NCBI GenBank assembly: GCA_016219235.1
Contig: JACRBO010000101.1
Span: 1-5,630 of the forward strand
Origin: Chloroflexota bacterium
GTDB taxonomy: Bacteria > Chloroflexota > Anaerolineae > Fen-1058
Direction of reading: 5' to 3'
Length of the DNA: 5,630 nucleotides
Part shown: one piece after another, positions 4,486 through 5,630 of the stretch
Position numbering within the stretch: the first letter of the stretch is position 1
Layout of the letters: each line of letters opens with the position of its first letter
Position numbers and translations under genes: made by a program
Notes under the pieces: model-generated
Told to the model about the DNA's origin: nothing
The model's database searches: none
The model's input: only the letters and a program-made list of their open reading frames with translations

Positions 4486-4701
4486 ATGGCACTCCCAAAA
4501 CTTAGTGAGCAACAATACTTTGAGTTGCAGGACCAGTTCGACCGGACGCCGGGCTTGAACGACGGAACTTTGGCTTCCGGCGAACACTACATTCTGGTCG
4601 CGCTGTTAAATCGGTTCGGCTATCATCCGCACAGCCGGGGCGAAGCCATCGAAATCGCGCAGGAGTTACTTGCCAATGGCTACGACTACGATCGTTCCTG
4701 A
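4486..4701 (+). CDS. 71-residue acidic small protein of unknown function
   Basis: I do not recognise a family. The protein is acidic and predicted helical: LSEQQYFELQDQFD (6-19), a short polar link (NDGTLASGEHY), a hydrophobic helix ILVALLNRFGY (36-46), and RGEAIEIAQELLANGYDY (51-68). There is no signal peptide, membrane segment or cysteine, so it should be cytoplasmic. ATG 4486 is supported by an extended -10 whose expected start point falls on this codon, so translation probably uses a leaderless message. The last 26 bases overlap the next gene, and the AGGAG inside this reading frame (4661-4665) serves that gene. The close pairing suggests that the two products act together; the size and layout also resemble a toxin-antitoxin pair, but no such motif is visible. 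Confidence 0.72.
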   Translation: MALPKLSEQQYFELQDQFDRTPGLNDGTLASGEHYILVALLNRFGYHPHSRGEAIEIAQELLANGYDYDRS

Positions 4702-4963
4702 TTTTCTTCGCGTTGGCGCAATTGTAAAAGTGACCGAATGGTATGGTCAGATTATGGATGTGGCCGTCACCGCGCAGGGCAAAATCATGGTGTTGGTCAC
4801 GTCACCCAAAGCCATCTTTCGTAACCACCGCGATGAGTGGCTGGAGTTCGATCCGGCGCTCATTACGCCCGCCACTCCCGCCGATTATCGCCGCGATGTG
4901 GAATACTACGCCAGGCGCACGCGACTAAATCTGGAAAAGCTAGAGCAGTTAGCGAAAGCATAG
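4676..4963 (+). CDS. 95-residue small protein of unknown function, overlapping the preceding gene
   Basis: I do not recognise a family. The N-terminal half has an alternating hydrophobic pattern (VPDFLRVGAIVKVTEWYGQI at 7-26, then DVAVTAQGKIMVLVTS), suggesting a small beta barrel of SH3/KOW kind, with paired turns at YGQ and AQGK. The middle (FRNHRDEWLEFDPALITPA) is charged, and the C-terminus (about 70-95) is a basic helix, RRDVEYYARRTRLNLEKLEQL. A nucleic-acid-binding role is possible but not shown. ATG 4676 lies ten bases after AGGAG (4661-4665); a TTG at 4670 is an alternative start two codons longer. It overlaps the preceding gene by 26 bases in another frame, so the two are probably co-translated. 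A weak hairpin follows the stop directly. Confidence 0.75.
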   Translation: MATTTIVPDFLRVGAIVKVTEWYGQIMDVAVTAQGKIMVLVTSPKAIFRNHRDEWLEFDPALITPATPADYRRDVEYYARRTRLNLEKLEQLAKA

Positions 4964-4980
4964 ATTCGCCAGCGAATTTT
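4964..4980 (+). terminator. Small hairpin plus TTTT, candidate terminator
   Basis: ATTCG (4964-4968) pairs with CGAAT (4973-4977) around CCAG, directly after the TAG stop of the 95-residue gene, and TTTT ends at 4980. The stem is short, so efficiency is uncertain, but its place in a 35-base convergent gap fits termination. Confidence 0.4.
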
Positions 4981-4998
4981 CAAATCAGCATTCAGCAA

Positions 4999-5630
4999 TC
5001 ACAAATCAGAAATTCTTAGCCCCTCACCTTCAACCTCAATTTTGACCTTCGTCCCCGCACTTGGATTCTTATCCAGCAGATAATCGGCCAGCGGCTCACG
5101 CACGTACTTCTGAATGATGCGGCGCAGAGGCCGCGCGCCCCATTCGGGATGATCGTTCTTGCTCATCAGCCACACCCGCGCCGCTTCAGTCACATCCAGC
5201 GTCAGGCCGCGCTCCCCGGCCAACTTCAATTCTTTCTTCAACAGCAGATCCAAAATCTTGCGCACAGCCTCCGGCGAGAGCGCGTTGAACATGATGATCT
5301 CGTCGAGGCGATTGAGGAACTCCGGGCGGAAGTGCTGCTTCACCACATCCATCGCCAGTTCTTGCGCCTGCTCGCCCAACGCATGATCCACCAGGTACCT
5401 CGCGCCGAGGTTGCTGGTCAAAATGATCACGGCATCGCTGAACTTCGCCACACGCCCTTGCCCGTCGGTCAGACGGCCTTCGTCCATCATCTGCAACAGC
5501 ACATCCAGAATGCGCGGATGCGCCTTCTCGCATTCGTCGAACAGCACGATCGAGTACGGCTCTTGCCGCACGCGCTCCGTCAACTGCCCGCCGCCCTCGA
5601 AGCCCACGTAGCCGGGCGCGGACCCGATCA
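4999..5630 (-). CDS. Clp/Hsp100 AAA+ ATPase (ClpB/ClpC type), C-terminal part
   Basis: The last 209 residues are visible; the start lies beyond the window. This is the second AAA+ module of a class I Clp ATPase, a ring-shaped unfoldase that threads proteins through its pore using ATP. In order in the visible part: pore loop GYVGF (6-10), EGGGQLTERVR, Walker B IVLFDE (27-32) followed by CEKAHP, DEGRLTDGQGR (49-59), sensor 1 TSN (71-73), FRPEFLNRLDEI with the arginine finger near Arg108 (100-111), and sensor 2 GARPLRR (164-170). There is no IGF/VGF-type ClpP-docking loop after sensor 1, where ClpC and ClpA carry it, which favours a ClpB-like disaggregase. The IGS..GYVG opening is more ClpC-like, so the subtype stays open. 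Oddities are FDECEK, where most relatives have DEIEK or DEVEK, and SAPGYVG instead of PPGYVG. It is convergent with the small-gene operon. Confidence 0.93.
   Translation of the reverse strand, partial: IGSAPGYVGFEGGGQLTERVRQEPYSIVLFDECEKAHPRILDVLLQMMDEGRLTDGQGRVAKFSDAVIILTSNLGARYLVDHALGEQAQELAMDVVKQHFRPEFLNRLDEIIMFNALSPEAVRKILDLLLKKELKLAGERGLTLDVTEAARVWLMSKNDHPEWGARPLRRIIQKYVREPLADYLLDKNPSAGTKVKIEVEGEGLRISDL

Noticed and set aside
4486..4963. Calling the small-gene pair a toxin-antitoxin module
   Set aside because: Size and overlap fit, but no known toxin or antitoxin motif or palindromic operator was seen, so the genes are left as unknown.

Overview
GC-rich bacterial DNA, most like a member of the Chloroflexota (Anaerolineae-type) judging from general protein style: two lipoproteins with N-terminal Cys signals, a HAMP sensor followed by an 'ADRTREVERR' coiled coil, and a KTSEV-encoding inverted repeat that I associate with this phylum from memory. 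The phylum call is an inference; the window has no rRNA or marker gene to settle it.

Region 1 (1-2217, minus strand): a two-gene operon. A family-1 extracellular solute-binding lipoprotein (913-2196) is followed after 12 bases by the N-terminal part of a membrane sensor (1-900, running off the window) with two membrane segments, a helical outer domain, HAMP and a coiled coil. No permease gene is visible, so the binding protein may work as a co-sensor for the receptor. The two genes share a reading frame and are separated by a single in-frame TAG.

Region 2 (2218-2552): a divergent control region with a minus-strand promoter, two inverted repeats 30 bp apart, and a plus-strand extended -10. 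This is followed by a structured segment that may encode a 57-residue peptide and holds two strong hairpins.

Region 3 (2553-3563, plus strand): a 116-residue protein with a CxxC/CxxC pair, then a 99-bp element bounded by perfect 16-bp inverted repeats, then a 154-residue lipoprotein of unknown function.

Region 4 (3564-4433, plus strand): a RidA/YjgF-family protein lacking the family's substrate-binding arginine, followed after one base by a 110-residue protein of unknown function. The pair is probably translationally coupled.

Region 5 (4434-4963, plus strand): an apparently leaderless promoter drives two overlapping small genes (71 and 95 residues) of unknown function, ending at a weak hairpin terminator.

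Region 6 (4999-5630, minus strand): the C-terminal part of a Clp/Hsp100 AAA+ ATPase, convergent with region 5.

No tRNA, rRNA, CRISPR array, transposase or complete mobile element was seen. The points most worth following up are the binding-protein/sensor pair, the KTSEV inverted repeat, the arginine-less RidA with its coupled partner, and the leaderless small-gene pair.
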